The notes: a model not told the origin generated them from the sequence alone. DNA of 64,000 nt from Arsenophonus sp052174115 (GCA_052174115.1 JBQMRX010000001.1:62001-126000); one strand, 5' to 3'. Counted from the first letter of the stretch, positions 1-11,228 are shown. Program-made: numbers and translations.

Positions 1-465
1 TTCTAAAAAAGGTAAAGATTCAATATCACCTACTGTACCACCAACTTCAATTAAAATAATATCATAACCTTTTGCACCGCTAATAATACGACTTTTAATC
101 TCATCAGTAATATGAGGAATAACTTGAATAGTTTCACCTAAATAATCACCATGTCGTTCTTTACGTAATACTTCAGAATATACACAACCGGTTGTAAAAT
201 TATTAAGTCGAGTCATTCTTGTACGAATAAATCTTTCATAATGACCTAAATCAAGATCTGTTTCTGCACCATCTTCGGTAACAAAAATTTCTCCATGTTG
301 AATTGGACTCATAGTACTTGGATCAACATTAATATAAGGATCTAATTTCATAATAGTAACATTTAATCCACGAGCTTCAAGTATAGCACCTAAAGAAGCT
401 GCTGCAATACCTTTACCAAGAGAAGAAACTACCCCACCAGTTATAAAAATATAATTTGTTTTCAT
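1..465 (-). CDS. pyrG: CTP synthase, N-terminal part (cut by window edge)
   Basis: CTP synthase makes CTP from UTP, ATP and glutamine in the cytosol, the last step of pyrimidine nucleotide synthesis. The 155 codons seen run from the ATG at 465 to the window edge without a break and cover the N-terminal synthetase (amidoligase) domain. They begin MKTNYIFITGGVVSSLGKGI, which holds the P-loop-like GGVVSSLGKG, and continue through DPYINVDPSTMSP, HGEIFVTEDGAE and EIGGTVGDIE-like sequence (here EVGGTVGDIE). Identity to the E. coli enzyme is very high. An AGG ribosome site lies 6 bases before the ATG. The glutaminase domain would lie outside the window. In E. coli the order is relA-mazG-pyrG-eno; here relA is broken and mazG is a remnant. 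Confidence 0.97.
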   Translation of the reverse strand, partial: MKTNYIFITGGVVSSLGKGIAAASLGAILEARGLNVTIMKLDPYINVDPSTMSPIQHGEIFVTEDGAETDLDLGHYERFIRTRMTRLNNFTTGCVYSEVLRKERHGDYLGETIQVIPHITDEIKSRIISGAKGYDIILIEVGGTVGDIESLPFLE

Positions 466-500
466 GCTAAACCTGAAAATTTAGGTATAAAATGATGAAT

Positions 501-529
501 ATTATAGACGGGAAAGTAATATACTTTAA
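501..529 (-). promoter_or_regulatory. Putative sigma-70 promoter of pyrG
   Basis: On the minus strand a perfect TATAAT (501-506) sits 17 bases after TTAAAG (524-529), which matches 3 of 6 positions of the -35 consensus. Transcription would start near 494 and give a leader of about 30 bases before the pyrG ATG at 465. In sequence this AT-rich a TATAAT alone means little; the spacing and distance to the gene are what support it. Confidence 0.4.
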
Positions 530-1461
530 CTTTAAATTTATTACAAATACTTTAAAACTAGAAAAATTTAATATTTATCTTTTAAATAAAATAATAATTA
601 TTTGTATTTAATTTATTTTTAATAAATTATTTTTCTAAAATTAGTTTTTATTTTAAAATAATATTAATTTAATATATGCTTTTTATAATATTAATTAAAA
701 ATTCATAAGCTAATGTAGTACAAGAAATTAATTATCGCAAAATAAACAACTAATTTATTTATAAAAATATTAAATTATTAATTCATGATCATTTATTTTT
801 ATCAAAATTTTTTATTTTTTTATAAATTTACTTTAATACAATTAGATAGTTGTATATATTTTCTTTATTTTATCATTCATTAATACTGTTAATTTTACTA
901 AAAAAATATTACATAAACTTTAAATATATATTTTTATATTAACTCTTTAATTTTATTTTCAAACAAATATTATTTCATAATTAATTATAAAGAATTACTC
1001 ATTAAGTATAATATATAAAAATAATGTAATATTAATTTATTATTTTAAAATAATAATAATTATATCTTCTAATAATATTAAAATTTTAATAATTTTTTAT
1101 CATATATATAAAAGATAATATTATAATAAAATGAATTATATAAATATTATAAAATTCTTGATTAAGATAAAATAATTAAATTAATAATAATAATTTTATT
1201 ATATTTAATTTAATTTATATACTAATTATTTTAAAATAATAAAATTAATAAATAATTAATATAATATTTTTAAGATATAATTTTATATTAATTTAATTAA
1301 GATTTTTTATAATAATTTGTTTACTATTTTATCTTTAATAACAATTAATATAAAATATTTTATATATAATATATCTAAAGTAAAAATCTATTTTTTTTAA
1401 AAGTAATTTATTTAATATATTATTCTATAAAATATTACCTCTTTAATTAAAAATAATATTA

Positions 1462-1572
1462 TTAATATAAATATTTATTAAAATTATCATGCAATAAATG
1501 AATATTCTGATACATTAATAATAATTTTTTAACTTCTTTTAAGATTACAGTTGCATAAATAAATTTATTATC
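1462..1572 (-). pseudogene. mazG: Remnant of mazG (nucleotide pyrophosphohydrolase), C-terminal segment
   Basis: Reading the minus strand from 1572 gives a segment containing FIYATVILKEV and, further on, NIHLLHDNFNKYLY. These line up with LLFATVNLARH and EIALQKANEKFERRF of E. coli MazG in the right order, with a small length difference between the two blocks. Two in-frame stop codons come just before the first block, where MazG has glutamates (GAA to TAA). The position between relA and pyrG and the strand are those of E. coli mazG. MazG hydrolyses nucleoside triphosphates and damaged nucleotides. This copy cannot be functional. The match is by eye, so it is an inference. Confidence 0.42.
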
Positions 1573-1972
1573 TAATATTTATTATATATTTATGATATTC
1601 TTATTAATTTTTTTTATGTAATTAATTATATTTTTTAAATAATGTAAAACGTATTATAAAATAATTTAATTTTATATTAATTAAATTTCATTTAATATTT
1701 TAATATTTTATATGATAAATTTAATTTGATGTTTAAGTTATCTATAAGCAGCAATTGAAAAAAAATAATTTAACTATTCATTTTATTATCAATAATAATA
1801 ATACTAAAGATCAATATAGATAAAGTAAATAAAATTTTTAAAATAAAAAATAAATAATATTAATCATTTATAGATATAAAATCTATATGAAATTAATAAA
1901 TTAAACTATATTCTTAATAGAATATATAATTAAATGATTTATCTCTCTCTAACAGGTTATTATTTTTTTTAA

Positions 1973-2695
1973 TCAAACTATTTGTTTTTCATAGCTATTT
2001 TCATTACCAATTATTAATATCCCTTCTTTATATTTCCAATGTGCAGCAATACCTAATTCAGCATTTTTATGCATTTTTTGAGTACGGATTTGTATTTCAA
2101 TAGTTTTATTATCTGGCCCTAATATTACAGTATGGATGGATTGATACCCATTTAACTTAGGATTAACAACATAATCATCAAATTCATTTGGTAAATAACG
2201 AAAATAAGTATGAACAATATTTAATGCGACATAACAATCTTGTAAATGTTCAACTATAATTCGTACAGCACGAACATCAAAAAGTTTATCAAAAGCTAAA
2301 TATTTTTTTTGCATTTTTCGCCAAATACTATATATATGTTTTGGTCGACCATAAATCTCTGCTATAATATTTTTTTGTAACATAAAATATTGTAATGATA
2401 ATATAAAATTATTGATATATTTTTCACGATCAATACGATGCTCATATAGTAATTCAGAAATATTTTTATATTCATTAGGATATAAACAACGAAAGAAAAA
2501 ATCTTCTAATTCCCATTTAAATTTCTCTATACCTAAACGGTTATGTAAAGGTGCATATATATTTACGCATTCTTTCTCTATTAAAACTTTTTTAGTTTTA
2601 AATTCTTTTCTTACCTTAAATAAATTAATAATACGTTCTGCTATTTTAATAAGCATATAATGAAACTTATATATTATAACTATTACAATACCCAA
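1973..2695 (-). pseudogene. relA: relA reduced to its (p)ppGpp synthetase core, broken on both sides
   Basis: RelA makes (p)ppGpp on starved ribosomes. The open frame matches only about residues 150-390 of the roughly 744-residue E. coli protein: the synthetase domain. Synthetase motifs are intact: YGRPKHIYSIWRKM, FDVRAVRI, the RelA-type EFDD, NGYQSIHT and EIQIRT. The N-terminal pseudo-hydrolase half and the whole TGS/helical/zinc-finger/ACT half are missing. Homology continues past both ends: upstream, QLNNISWVL (from 2712) matches QVDNVRRML of RelA but in another frame; downstream, the conserved Trp is TGA (the stop) and, after LKKII, a conserved Gln is TAG. The open frame begins at TTG; the first ATG is at 2656 with no clear ribosome site. 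Most likely a decaying gene; a working mini-synthetase is possible but less likely. Confidence 0.85.
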
Positions 2696-5524
2696 CTAAT
2701 ATTATTTAATTGGTTTATTTTTTTATTAGTTTTCTAATATTTAATTGAAAAATAATATTAATCTCAATTAAATTTTTAATAAAAATATAAATTGATTTAG
2801 TAAATTTAAAATTAATAATATCCATAATGATAATTTTAATATTAATTAAGAAAAATAATATTTCTAAGTATGTTCTATTAGAATCAATACTTAATATTGA
2901 GAATATTTTTCTTATTTTGATTCTAAACTAAAGTAGTAATTGACTATTTTTATATTGCTATATTTTGTGATAGTAATATAAAAAAAATTAATTAACTTTT
3001 ATTCTGAGTTATTATTTATACATTTAAGACTAGCAATCAATTTATCAACAGTAAATTTTTATAAGATATCAAATAAATGTTTTTAATTGTAAACATAACT
3101 TTTTATTACTTATTTATTTAAATTAATATAAAATGTAATTTTAAGTATAGATAAGTAATATTAAAAATATATCTAATAATCTAATACTTACATGCTACTA
3201 ATTGCTTATAAATAATTTTTATTATTCTAGTAAATTACTAAATTATAAGATATATAAATGATTTATTTTAATATAAATCTTATTATAAATAATATTTAAA
3301 TTTTTTAAACCATTTAAATTTCTTACTTACATTTTATAAGGTCTAATTATATTTTATAAAACTTATTTTCTATAATATTAATATTTTATATTAAAAAATT
3401 AAAAATATCTTAATAAAATTAAATATTTGCTAATTAATTAAATTAATATTATTTAACTTTTTCTACTTTTAATTTTATTAAATTTCTTTAAAATTAACAA
3501 AAAAATTATAATAATCAATAAATAATTTTATCTTAACTGTAATTATAAAATAATTTAAAGCTTTATTTTTAGTTTAAAATGTTAATTAATTTAATAAACA
3601 AATAAAAATTTTTATTAAATTTTTTGATCTATTTATAATTTTAATAAATTTCTATACTTCAAATGTTTATTTTATATTTTTAATAAAATAAACATTTGAA
3701 TTTATAATCTCTATTTAAAATATTTAATAATATTAAATTATTATTAGTTAGTATAGCTTTAAAATAATTTAAAAAATAATATTAATATTATTTAATATAG
3801 ATAATTGGTTGTTAATTTATTTAAATAATTAAAAATAAAAATAATATTTTTTAAATTTTAATTATAATACAAAACATATTCTTACTGTTGCTAACATATT
3901 TATTATTTTAATAAGATAAAATAATAAAAAAGAAGATATAAACAATAATAATTAAAATTAAATTATATACTTCAATAGTATTATTAATACTAATTATATA
4001 TAATAACCAATAATAAATTTATTACTTTATCTTCTTTCATTTTAAAGAAATACAATAAATATTGTTACTAATTTTTATATTTATAAAAAATAAAAATTAA
4101 TAAATAATAGATTTAATACTGTTTAATTAAAAAGATATTTTTTATTATTTTTTTGCTATTTTAGCAAATAAAACCTATATCTATGCTAAAAAAATAACTT
4201 AAAAAATTTTTAATTAAAGAAAAGAAAAAAATTTAATTTTATATATAAATATTTTAATTATTAATATTTAAAAAATTAAATTTAACTTTAAATTATTTTG
4301 AATAATAAAATTTATTATATCATTAAAAAATATAATTTGTTAGTTTTTTAATAAAAAATAATATCATTTTTCAATGATAATTGATATCAATCATCTACTA
4401 TTAAATAATTAATTTATTTATAAATTTAAAAAAATTATATTTAATTAAAATAAAATCTATAATAAAATATTATTTAATTATATAAAAATATATTTTGATA
4501 TTTAATTAAAAATTTTAATATTTTTAATAAATAAAATTATTATTATAAATATAATTACTTTTGATATCACTTATAATTAACATATTTTATATTTTATATA
4601 AAAATTTAATATTAAAGTTTTTATATATTTTTTATTTTATTAGCAACAAAAATGTATTTAATAATTTTATTATAAAACTAAATTATTAACTAAATAATTT
4701 ATTAAATTAGCATTTTGTATAAAATATTTTTTTAAAATCTATCTTTATAAAAATAAATAAAATTAGTAAGTAATATTAACTGTAAATAAAATTAAAAAAT
4801 TTAGTAGTTACTATTTGTTATATAATTTTATAATTATAATTTTTAAACTTAAGAATGTTAAAATTAAGAATATTTTTATATATAATTAATAAAAATATAA
4901 ACATAAGATAATAAAAAAATAAATAATAAATAACATGAAACAAGAAATGTTACTTTTATAAGTAACTTTATATTTAATATTCATTAATGATATAATATAA
5001 TTAAGATTAAGTATTAATTTTTTTTATGATAAAATAAATAATGTTATGAATAGAATATTTTCTATATAAATTTATTATTAATATTAGTTAAACTAGTTTA
5101 TTAATTTTTATTTAACAAGTTAATAAGTATTTTAATTAAAGTTTATTATAATAATTTTATTGATAATAAATATTATCATATTTATTTGTATTTAATATAA
5201 ATAAATATTTAATAAGATTTACTAAAATTTATTAAAAAAATTAATTTAATATTAATTATAAATTTTTTATTTTTATTATTTTTAAAATAAATATTTTATA
5301 AATATTTATTTTAATTTAATATTGATTTATTCATTATTTTTTATTTTATTGTACTAATGATAAAATTTCATTTATATTTTTAATAAATTTCTATTAATTA
5401 TAATTTATTAATTTAATTTATCATTAAAATAATAGTAAATTTAACTTATTAAATTAAAAATTAAAAAAATAATTATTAGTAATTATTTTTTAACTAAAAT
5501 ACAAATTTATATTAAATAAAGTAG
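2696..5524. other. 2.8-kb AT-rich spacer relA-erpA (synteny break)
   Basis: No gene recognised. In E. coli relA and erpA are far apart, so a rearrangement joint lies inside. The only structures I can point to are a perfect 18-base-pair hairpin at 3658-3700, a short hairpin with a TTTGCTA stem near 4153-4170, and a GTTACTT/AAGTAAC hairpin near 4948-4965; all could be terminators of vanished genes. Confidence 0.6.
3658..3700. repeat. Perfect 18-bp inverted repeat, 7-base loop
   Basis: Arms 3658-3675 and 3683-3700 are exact reverse complements beginning TTCAAATGTTTATTTTAT, around the loop ATTTTTA. It lies in the middle of a gene-free stretch and could be a bidirectional terminator left from lost genes. 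Confidence 0.6.
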
Positions 5525-5869
5525 TTAAATACTAAATGAAGAACCACAACCACAAGTTGTTTTTGCGTTTGGATTAATTACTACAAATCGAGAACCTTCT
5601 AGTCCTTCAATATAATCAACAGAACCACCAATTAGATATTGTAAACTCATTGGATCAACAATTAATTCAACACCTTTTTTTTCAATTGTTAAATCTCCTT
5701 CATTTATTTTATCATCAAAAGTAAAACCATATTGAAAACCACTACAACCTCCACCAGTAATATAGATACGCAAACGTAAATTTAAATTTTTTTCATTTTC
5801 AATCAATCTTTTAACTTTTTTTGCAGCAGCATCAGTAAATTGTATAAGTAATACAGTATCATTATTCAT
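5525..5869 (-). CDS. erpA: Iron-sulfur cluster insertion protein ErpA
   Basis: A-type carrier that delivers [4Fe-4S] and [2Fe-2S] clusters to apoproteins, including the IspG/IspH enzymes of the MEP isoprenoid pathway, two steps of which (ispD, ispF) are kept in this window. The three cluster-binding cysteines are present: Cys42 in GGGCSGF, and Cys106 and Cys108 in the C-terminal TCGCGSSFSI. I place the start at the ATG at 5869 (MNNDTVLL), which gives exactly the 114 residues of E. coli ErpA and has AGG a few bases upstream; the frame is open eight codons further but that extension has no match. It stands alone: the E. coli neighbours hemL and clcA are gone. Confidence 0.96.
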   Translation of the reverse strand: MNNDTVLLIQFTDAAAKKVKRLIENEKNLNLRLRIYITGGGCSGFQYGFTFDDKINEGDLTIEKKGVELIVDPMSLQYLIGGSVDYIEGLEGSRFVVINPNAKTTCGCGSSFSI

Positions 5870-7361
5870 TTTTAACCTAATATTAATATGCAAATTAATA
5901 AATATAAAAGTATTAATATTTTATTTAATAAAATAATTATCTAATAAATATATAATTGATTCAAGATTTAGATTAAATTAATTAGTTTTAAAAAATCTTT
6001 TTAAACTTATTATTTCATTTATTAATAATATTTTTTTAGATATGTATAATTTTTATTATTATCAATAAAAATTTTTAATTTATTTAATAAATTAATTTAA
6101 AGTGTTTTTACTTAAAAGTTAAAAAATTTATTTTTGAAGTATTAATATAATAGTGAGAATATTTCATAACATTAAAAAGATTATTTATTATTTATTTAAA
6201 AAATATATTAATATTATAAATATAATATTAATATCAAATTTATATCTATTATTTCAATTTTTATAAATTTATGATTTAAAATCATAATTATATTATAAAT
6301 TATAAAATAATTATTTAATTAACAAAAATAATTTGAACTTTTATTTTCATATCATTTTTAAAATAAAAAATTAAAAAAAAATTATTGATCAATTTATTTC
6401 ATTTGTTGAAATAGTTCGAATACTAAATATAAATATAGAAATTACAATGAATAAAATATAATTTTTTTGTAGATATACATCGCGTAATAAAATTATTAAA
6501 TTTAAAAAACTACTATTATGAACATGTTAATTATTTTTTAGTTAAAGTTTATTATGGATATTTTAGTTATCAATCAATTTTATTCTTTTTGTATTTAAAA
6601 TAATAATATAAAATATTATTATTTTAAATTTAATAATTAAATAAATACAAGGTATTTTAAAAAATATCCAAAAATAAATTAGTTATTTTATTGTTTAATT
6701 AATAATAAGTAATATGAATTTTATTCAAAATAAATATAAATTTCTTACAAAATTATATATAATGTAATTAATTTTAATAATATTAATTATTATTTCTAAT
6801 AAACTAGTAATTAATTTTTTTATTTTAAATGTTGAATAATTATAAGATTAAATTAAATTTAATTTTATTTAAATAAAATAATTAATAACAATATGATAAT
6901 TAACACATTTAATAATCACTAAGAATTTATTAAAAAATCAATAATAATAAAAATTATTTATTAATTTTATATTTTGTTAGGAAACCTATTAACTATATCA
7001 ACAAATTTAAATTATCTTACTAAAATTGCTAGATTTAGTATCTTATAAATACCTGATATAGCTTATAATAAAGTTTAATTAAAATTAGCTTATAATAAAT
7101 ATTAAAAATAACTATCTTATTAATTATTAATTATATAGGTAATATATTTTTTATAAAAACATTATAAATTAATTATTGTAATAATATTGTATGATATTAT
7201 TTTTTATTTATTTATACATATTCATAAAGATATTGATTAAATAATTAAAGTAATAAAAACTATTTTTAAAATATATAATAATTATTTTTAAAAAATACTA
7301 ATTTTTAAAATAACATCATGTAGTTTATTAAATGTTTTATTATTATTCAAATATTTTTTAT
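5870..7361. other. 1.5-kb AT-rich spacer erpA-mrcB
   Basis: E. coli carries clcA, hemL and the fhu genes between erpA and mrcB. I looked for a hemL trace on the plus strand and found none. A perfect 17-bp hairpin lies at 6593-6629. Otherwise nothing recognisable. Confidence 0.6.
6593..6629. repeat. Perfect 17-bp AT-only inverted repeat
   Basis: Arms 6593-6609 and 6613-6629 are exact reverse complements with a 3-base loop. It is in a gene-free region; a leftover terminator is the simplest reading. Confidence 0.5.
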
Positions 7362-9668
7362 TCAACTTGGCACATTATTACTATTTATATTTTGTTTGTC
7401 TAAATTAAAATTTAGTTTTGGTTGTTTTTCTAAACGACATAATGCTTCTGAATCTTCAGTCCATATTGGTAAAATATAATAACCACTACCTGTACAATTA
7501 AAACTACCATCAGCATTTACTAGCATTTCAATAATACCTTCTGGAGGACGATTATTTAATATTAATGGAGTTTGATTTTCCAAATAATAACGATAGAGAT
7601 TTAATGCTCCGCTTGATCCAGTAAGATTTGTTGGTTTATTATTATCATGACCAATCCAAGTAATTGTAACTTCTTTACCATCTATACCGACAAACCAACT
7701 ATCACGTAGATCGTTAGTTGTTCCTGTCTTACCAGCTAGATGATATTTAGAAAATTTATTCATTAATGAACGTGATGTTCCGCGCATAATTACTTGTTGC
7801 ATAGCATAAAGTGTTAAATAAGCCCCTTGTGGAGATACTACTGACTCTGCAGATGGATAACTTTGATAAAGATTATTACCATCACGATCAACAACAGAAC
7901 GTAATGAAGATAATAGTGCTCGATTCCCGCCACCACTGATTGTCTGAAACATTTGAGCTGTTTCCATTAGTGTTAAATTTAATGCACCTAATAACATAGC
8001 AGGTACTTTCTCAATAGCATTATTTGGTACACCAAGACGTACTAATATTTTATCAATTTGATCTAAACCAACACTCAATCCAATATTTACTGTTGGAATA
8101 TTTAGTGAATTAGCCAAAGCATCGATCAACATTACTTGTCCTCTGAAGCGGCGATCATAATTTTTTGGTTCCCATATTTGATTATAAAATTTAATGCTAA
8201 TTGGTTCATCGGATATTAATGTATTTAAATGAAAGCGATTAGGATTACTTAATGCAGCAAGATAAGTTGATGGTTTAACTAACGAACCAATTGAACGACG
8301 CGCATTTAATGCTCGATTAAAACCAGAATATTGTGGTTTAGCCCCACCAACCATAGCATGAATTTCACCATTAATACGATCAACAACCACCATTGCGCCT
8401 TCAAGATCAGGAAGTTTATTTATTATACGTAAATCAGCTATTCCTTTTTCGACAGCATCTTCTGCTGCTTCCTGTGATATTGGATCTAAAGTAGTAAAAA
8501 TTTTAGCTCCAGAAATATTATTAATTTTATCGCCTAACTTTTTAGTTAATTCTTGTAAAACAAGTTGCATAAAAGCAGGTTGTGGTGTTAAAATATCACT
8601 TTTATTTTTAATACCTAAAGGTCTAATGCTTAATATATCATACATTTCATGATTAATAATTTTACGTATTTCTAATAATTTTAATATTAAATTTCGACGT
8701 TTAAGAGCAAGTTTAGGATTACGCCATGGATTATATAATGATGCTCCTTTTACCATACCAACTAATAATGCTTGTTGATCAATACTTAACTCATTAATTG
8801 GACGAGAAAAATAATAAAAACTAGAAAGTGGAAAACCTCGAATTTGAGTATTTTTACTTTGCCCTAAATAAACTTCATTTAAATAAAGCTCAAGAATACG
8901 TTCTTTACTGTAATAAAAATCCATTAAAATTGCCATATAAGCTTCATTAATTTTACGTATTAAAGTTCTTTCATTATTTAAAAATAAATTTTTAACTAAT
9001 TGTTGAGTTAACGTACTACCACCTTGAACAGCTTTACCGGCTATTAAATTAGCAATAATTGCACGTCCAATAGAATAAATACTTATTCCATCGTGTTCAT
9101 AAAAATATCGATCTTCAGTTTCAAGTAATATTTTAATTAAAGAATCAGGAAATTCTTCTCTAGGCAAAATTAAACGTTGTTCATTATTAGCAGATTGAAT
9201 CATACTGATAAGCTTTGGATCAAGTCGAAAAAAACCAAATGATCGTCCATTTTCCATATTAGTAATATTTATTAGTCGAAATTTTTCGAAACTTAATTTA
9301 ACTAAAATTTTTTCTTCTTTTTGATCAGGAAAAGAAAAAGGGCGACGTAATACCTCTATTGTATTATTTTTAATAATATATTCACCAGGTGAAGTAATTT
9401 TATTTACTTGACGGTATTCTATACTATTTAATAATCGGATTATTTCTTCTTTATTATAATTCATTCCAGGTTCAAGATTAATCATTCGACTATAAATAGC
9501 TGCTGGTAAATCCCAGATTTTTCCATTAAGACACTTACTAATTTTTTGATATAAATAAATACCATAGAGGCCAATAAATAATACTAAAATTATAATAATT
9601 TTTATAAAAAACCAAAACCAATAATATTTATTTTTAGATAATTGAAATTTATTTCTTTTATTTAACAT
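7362..9668 (-). CDS. mrcB: Penicillin-binding protein 1B (bifunctional glycosyltransferase/transpeptidase)
   Basis: Polymerises and cross-links peptidoglycan at the outer face of the inner membrane. Order: short basic cytosolic tail, one membrane segment (about residues 17-43), a UB2H-like linker domain, a GT51 domain with the catalytic Glu185 in ETEDRYFYEHDG and GGSTLTQQLVKNLFL, then the transpeptidase with Ser462/Lys465 in SIGSLVKP, SLN at 521-523 and KTGT at 647-650. All key residues are present. At 768 residues it lacks most of the N-terminal cytosolic tail and the Gln-rich C-terminus of the 844-residue E. coli protein, resembling the known short isoform. It has no near neighbours; in E. 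coli it is next to hrpB, absent here. This is the only class A synthase in the window. Confidence 0.97.
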   Translation of the reverse strand: MLNKRNKFQLSKNKYYWFWFFIKIIIILVLFIGLYGIYLYQKISKCLNGKIWDLPAAIYSRMINLEPGMNYNKEEIIRLLNSIEYRQVNKITSPGEYIIKNNTIEVLRRPFSFPDQKEEKILVKLSFEKFRLINITNMENGRSFGFFRLDPKLISMIQSANNEQRLILPREEFPDSLIKILLETEDRYFYEHDGISIYSIGRAIIANLIAGKAVQGGSTLTQQLVKNLFLNNERTLIRKINEAYMAILMDFYYSKERILELYLNEVYLGQSKNTQIRGFPLSSFYYFSRPINELSIDQQALLVGMVKGASLYNPWRNPKLALKRRNLILKLLEIRKIINHEMYDILSIRPLGIKNKSDILTPQPAFMQLVLQELTKKLGDKINNISGAKIFTTLDPISQEAAEDAVEKGIADLRIINKLPDLEGAMVVVDRINGEIHAMVGGAKPQYSGFNRALNARRSIGSLVKPSTYLAALSNPNRFHLNTLISDEPISIKFYNQIWEPKNYDRRFRGQVMLIDALANSLNIPTVNIGLSVGLDQIDKILVRLGVPNNAIEKVPAMLLGALNLTLMETAQMFQTISGGGNRALLSSLRSVVDRDGNNLYQSYPSAESVVSPQGAYLTLYAMQQVIMRGTSRSLMNKFSKYHLAGKTGTTNDLRDSWFVGIDGKEVTITWIGHDNNKPTNLTGSSGALNLYRYYLENQTPLILNNRPPEGIIEMLVNADGSFNCTGSGYYILPIWTEDSEALCRLEKQPKLNFNLDKQNINSNNVPS

Positions 9669-9771
9669 TAGTTTTCTACTTTATTATTAGTAAAATTATA
9701 TTCATAATTATTGATTAATTATTTTGATGAAATTTTAATTTTTACTAATGAGTTTTTTCTTAATTACTTGA

Positions 9772-9818
9772 TTAATAAGTATATAAATATTTTATAAAAA
9801 TATTTATATACTTATTAA
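9772..9818. repeat. Perfect 22-bp AT-rich inverted repeat, 3-base loop
   Basis: Arms 9772-9793 and 9797-9818 are exact reverse complements (arm begins TTAATAAGTATATAAATATT). It lies about 100 bases upstream of the mrcB start. It may be a terminator of a lost upstream gene, or an mrcB 5' structure. Confidence 0.6.
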
Positions 9819-10334
9819 ATTTATTATATTAATAATAATTTAATATATTAATTATAATTTTAAGTATTTATTTATTATACTACTACAATAGTAATATTAA
9901 TTATCTAATAAATATTATTTTTTTAAATATAAATTAATAAATATGATGGTATTATTTTTATATATGAATATTTATCGTAATTTAAATAATGATTAATTTA
10001 GTGTTTATTACTATAAAAATAAAAAAATAATAAATAGTATAGTTTTTAACTAATTTTTATAGTATAAAGATAAATTATTAATTATTTATTTTAATAATAC
10101 CATAAATTAAATATATAATATTTATATTATATATAGAGGATTTTATTTTTATACTATTTATAGTATTTTTATAGTATTTTATATCAAATAATATTATATA
10201 AAATATTTAAATGGTTATTATTTTATATAATAAACATAAAATATTAAATAAATTAATATTTATATTAATCAAAAATAGTTTTATTTAATTTATTAAAAAT
10301 TAAAAATTTTTAATAAATTAAATAAAAAAAAGAA

Positions 10335-10369
10335 TTTTTAATAATTAGATTTAATCTAATTATTAAAAA
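10335..10369. repeat. Perfect 16-bp inverted repeat, 3-base loop
   Basis: Arms 10335-10350 and 10354-10369 (arm TTTTTAATAATTAGAT). It sits in the gene-free stretch upstream of dksA. A-rich on one side and T-rich on the other, it is terminator-like in both directions. Confidence 0.5.
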
Positions 10370-10772
10370 TAAAAATAATGGTGATTATTTTTATCATTGT
10401 TATAATTTTTTAATATTCTCCTATATCAAGGTAAAATATTTATTTAAAATAATATTAAATCTTAATAGTAGTATATTACTATGTTCTTAAAGTAAGTAAT
10501 TAACTTTTATATTAAAATCTTATTATTAATGTAAAATTTTAGAAAAATAATTATTAATAAATTAAATACCATTTATTTTAAAAACTATTATAGTAACTTA
10601 AGTATAATTTATTTTATATACAAAATATTAATATAAATATCAATTATTTTTTATTTAATAGAATAAATTATAAAAATAGTTACTAAACGTAGAGTATTTT
10701 GTTATTTATAACAATTTTTATTTTCTCCCTTTTATGGATTCTTTTAAACATTGTGTATGTAGGAGAAACATT

Positions 10773-11228
10773 ATGCAAAAAAGACAAAAATATAAAACTT
10801 CGTCTTTAAGCGTTCTTGCTTTTTCTAAGGTAAACCCTTATCAAGAAAAACCAGGCGAAAAATATATGAATGATACCCAATTAATGCATTTTAAACACAT
10901 TTTAGAAACATGGAGAAATCAACTTAGAGATGAAGTTGACCGCACTGTAACTCATATGCAGGATGAAGCAGCAAATTTTCCTGATCCAATTGATAGAGCT
11001 GTACAGGAAGAAGAGTTTAGTCTTGAACTAAGAAATCGTGATCGTGAACGTAAATTAATTAAAAAAATTGAGAAAACATTAAAAAAAGTTGATGATAAAA
11101 ATTTTGGTTATTGTGAAAGCTGCGGAGTTGAAATTGGTATTCGTCGATTAGAGGCTCGTCCAACAGCTGATTTATGTATTGATTGTAAAACATTAGCTGA
11201 AATGCGTGAAAAACAAATCTCTGGTTAG
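10773..11228 (+). CDS. dksA: RNA polymerase-binding transcription factor DksA
   Basis: DksA enters the RNA polymerase secondary channel and, with ppGpp, retunes promoters such as those of rRNA. The ATG at 10773 has AGGAG seven bases upstream and gives 151 residues, the E. coli length; the frame is open 13 codons further but without homology. The coiled-coil tip residues Asp71 and Asp74 (FPDPIDRA) and the four zinc cysteines (YCESC and LCIDC) are intact. Identity is very high from residue 40 on, with a diverged N-terminus. Its partner signal is in doubt because relA is broken here, so it may work with another ppGpp source or without one. A strong terminator follows at 11249-11280. Confidence 0.96.
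   Translation: MQKRQKYKTSSLSVLAFSKVNPYQEKPGEKYMNDTQLMHFKHILETWRNQLRDEVDRTVTHMQDEAANFPDPIDRAVQEEEFSLELRNRDRERKLIKKIEKTLKKVDDKNFGYCESCGVEIGIRRLEARPTADLCIDCKTLAEMREKQISG

Larger units (their letters stand above)
466..1972. other. Long AT-rich spacer pyrG-relA
   Basis: No intact gene. It holds the pyrG promoter and, around 1462-1572, a stretch on the minus strand that resembles the C-terminal part of MazG, the gene found here in E. coli. A short MN-starting segment near 1785 could be the mazG 5' end but is too eroded to call. The rest is featureless A/T. Confidence 0.6.
9669..10772. other. AT-rich spacer between divergent mrcB and dksA
   Basis: E. coli has hrpB, ligT and sfsA here; I recognise none of them. 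Two perfect hairpins stand out, at 9772-9818 and 10335-10369. The last 150 bases before dksA should hold its promoter, but I cannot pick out a convincing -35/-10 pair. Confidence 0.55.

Noticed and set aside
1964..1975. Reading TGA as tryptophan, suggested by the TGA at a conserved Trp in relA.
   Set aside because: Intact genes use TGG for Trp and uvrA ends at TGA in the expected place; the relA TGA is followed by another stop at a Gln codon.
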